Shown here piece by piece: positions 23,162 to 23,950 of a DNA stretch of 23,950 nt. The DNA is from Chryseobacterium sp. (lineage in GTDB: Bacteria; Bacteroidota; Bacteroidia; Flavobacteriales; Weeksellaceae), in assembly GCA_017989575.1 (NCBI GenBank), contig JAGNPP010000005.1, forward strand, positions 1 through 23,950. The letters run 5' to 3'. Below the pieces are notes generated by a model. It searched no databases. It saw only the letters and a list, made by a program, of their open reading frames with translations, and was not told where the DNA came from. The stretch's first letter is position 1; every line of letters begins with the position of its first letter. A program made the position numbers and the translations under genes.

Positions 23162-23424
23162 ATTTTTCAGAAAAAGCTAAATCCGATTTGGATTTCTGGA
23201 GAAAGTCTGGAAATAAAAAAATATTGAATAAAATATATTCTTTAATTGAAGATATTCAATTACATCCATTTGAAGGAATTGGAAAACCAGAAGCTTTGAA
23301 GTATGATCTTCAAGGATTTTGGTCAAGAAGAATCGACAGGGAACACAGAATTATTTATCACGTTACCAACGAAAATACTATAGAAATATTAAATATTTTG
23401 TCTCTAAAAGGACATTACGAATAA
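23152..23424 (+). CDS. yoeB: Txe/YoeB family ribonuclease toxin
   Basis: The 90-residue protein is a complete YoeB-type toxin, a ribosome-dependent mRNA interferase. Visible residues matching the E. coli active site are E47 in GKPEALKYDL, R66 in the DREHRIIYHV stretch, and H88/Y89 at the C-terminus (LKGHYE). WSRRIDREHR is the typical family core. Its stop codon is only 5 bases before the sufC start, so reading through from the toxin gene into sufC is very likely. No inactivating change is seen. Confidence 0.93.
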   Translation: MQIDFSEKAKSDLDFWRKSGNKKILNKIYSLIEDIQLHPFEGIGKPEALKYDLQGFWSRRIDREHRIIYHVTNENTIEILNILSLKGHYE

Positions 23425-23429
23425 GAACT

Positions 23430-23950
23430 ATGTTACAAATCAAAAACCTACACGCCAAAATTGAAGATGGCGCAGAAATATTAAAAGGAATCAATCTTGA
23501 GATCAAACCAGGCGAGGTTCACGCAATTATGGGACCTAACGGTGCTGGAAAATCTACGCTTTCGTCTGTGATCGCAGGGAAAGAAGATTATGAAGTAACC
23601 GAAGGAAACATCCTTTTCGAAGGCGAAGATATTGCGGAAGATGCACCAGAGGAAAGAGCGCACAAAGGGATTTTCCTTTCGTTCCAATATCCGGTTGAGA
23701 TTCCTGGCGTTTCTGTTACCAACTTCATCAAAGCGGCGCTTAATGAAACCAGAAAAGCAAATGGACTGGAAGATATGGGCGCAAAAGAAATGCTTGGCCT
23801 AATCCGTGAAAAATATGAGCAACTGGGCATCAAAAAAGATTTCCTTTCCAGATCTCTAAACGAAGGTTTCTCCGGAGGTGAGAAAAAAAGAAACGAGATC
23901 TTCCAAATGATGATGCTGAATCCAAAATTGGCCATCCTGGATGAGACCGA
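23430..23950 (+). CDS. sufC: Fe-S assembly ATPase SufC (3' end cut by window)
   Basis: The open frame from the ATG at 23430 runs off the right edge after 173 complete codons. It is an ABC-type ATPase: Walker A GPNGAGKST (35-43), Q-loop region FLSFQYPVEIPG, the signature FSGGEKKRNEI and Walker B LAILDE at the edge. SufC drives assembly of clusters on SufB/SufD by ATP hydrolysis. The YEVTEGNILFEGEDI and EIPGVSVTNFIK stretches are typical of SufC rather than of transporters. It is expected to be followed by sufD and sufS outside the window. Confidence 0.97.
   Translation, partial: MLQIKNLHAKIEDGAEILKGINLEIKPGEVHAIMGPNGAGKSTLSSVIAGKEDYEVTEGNILFEGEDIAEDAPEERAHKGIFLSFQYPVEIPGVSVTNFIKAALNETRKANGLEDMGAKEMLGLIREKYEQLGIKKDFLSRSLNEGFSGGEKKRNEIFQMMMLNPKLAILDET

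Overview
The window looks like chromosome of a member of the Bacteroidota, most likely a flavobacterium of the Chryseobacterium/Weeksellaceae kind. This is inferred from low GC, promoter -7 boxes of the TAnnTTTG type, two GLPGLI-family proteins, a sufA-B-C cluster, miaB next to a sigma-54-type regulator and lptE, and many short secreted proteins with SPII or SPI signals. No rRNA, tRNA, CRISPR array, transposase or integrase was seen.

Layout. (1) 1-947: the C-terminal end of a GH63-like glucosidase, a bidirectional terminator, and a convergent OsmC-family gene. (2) 1064-7715, minus strand: a membrane-associated gene set transcribed in the order SpoIIM-like, multi-pass membrane protein, DUF4129, DUF4350, MoxR ATPase, DUF58, with an RDD membrane protein divergent at 7736. 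A four-helix-bundle (23S intervening-sequence protein, IVP/S23) gene sits between moxR and the DUF58 gene. (3) 8552-9548: two small secreted proteins, one YbjN-like and one TonB-C-like. (4) 9700-17387, plus strand: miaB, a YhcG-type PDDEXK nuclease, two secreted proteins of unknown role, a sigma-54-type AAA+ regulator, lptE, and a long acidic repeat-containing protein, ending in a bidirectional terminator. (5) 17424-19805, minus strand: GLPGLI protein, small lipoprotein, GLPGLI protein. (6) 20036-23950, plus strand: the suf iron-sulfur cluster assembly genes sufA, sufB and sufC (cut by the window edge).

The most interesting theme is the invasion of housekeeping gene clusters by small accessory modules. 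The suf cluster carries a second four-helix-bundle gene between sufA and sufB, and two complete toxin-antitoxin pairs (DUF2281-like/VapC-PIN and DUF2683-like/YoeB) between sufB and sufC, all in the same orientation and with only 5 bases between yoeB and sufC. Both four-helix-bundle genes share a layout: tandem 14-16 bp AT-rich repeats on one or both sides, and inverted-repeat arms bracketing the gene, with the stop codon inside the 3' arm. This resembles the stem-forming intervening sequences of 23S rRNA and suggests an intergenic IVS-like module that inserts into operon spacers and folds out of the mRNA. This is a hypothesis drawn from two examples.

All calls come from reading the sequence. 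No database search was run, and family names rest on recalled motifs.
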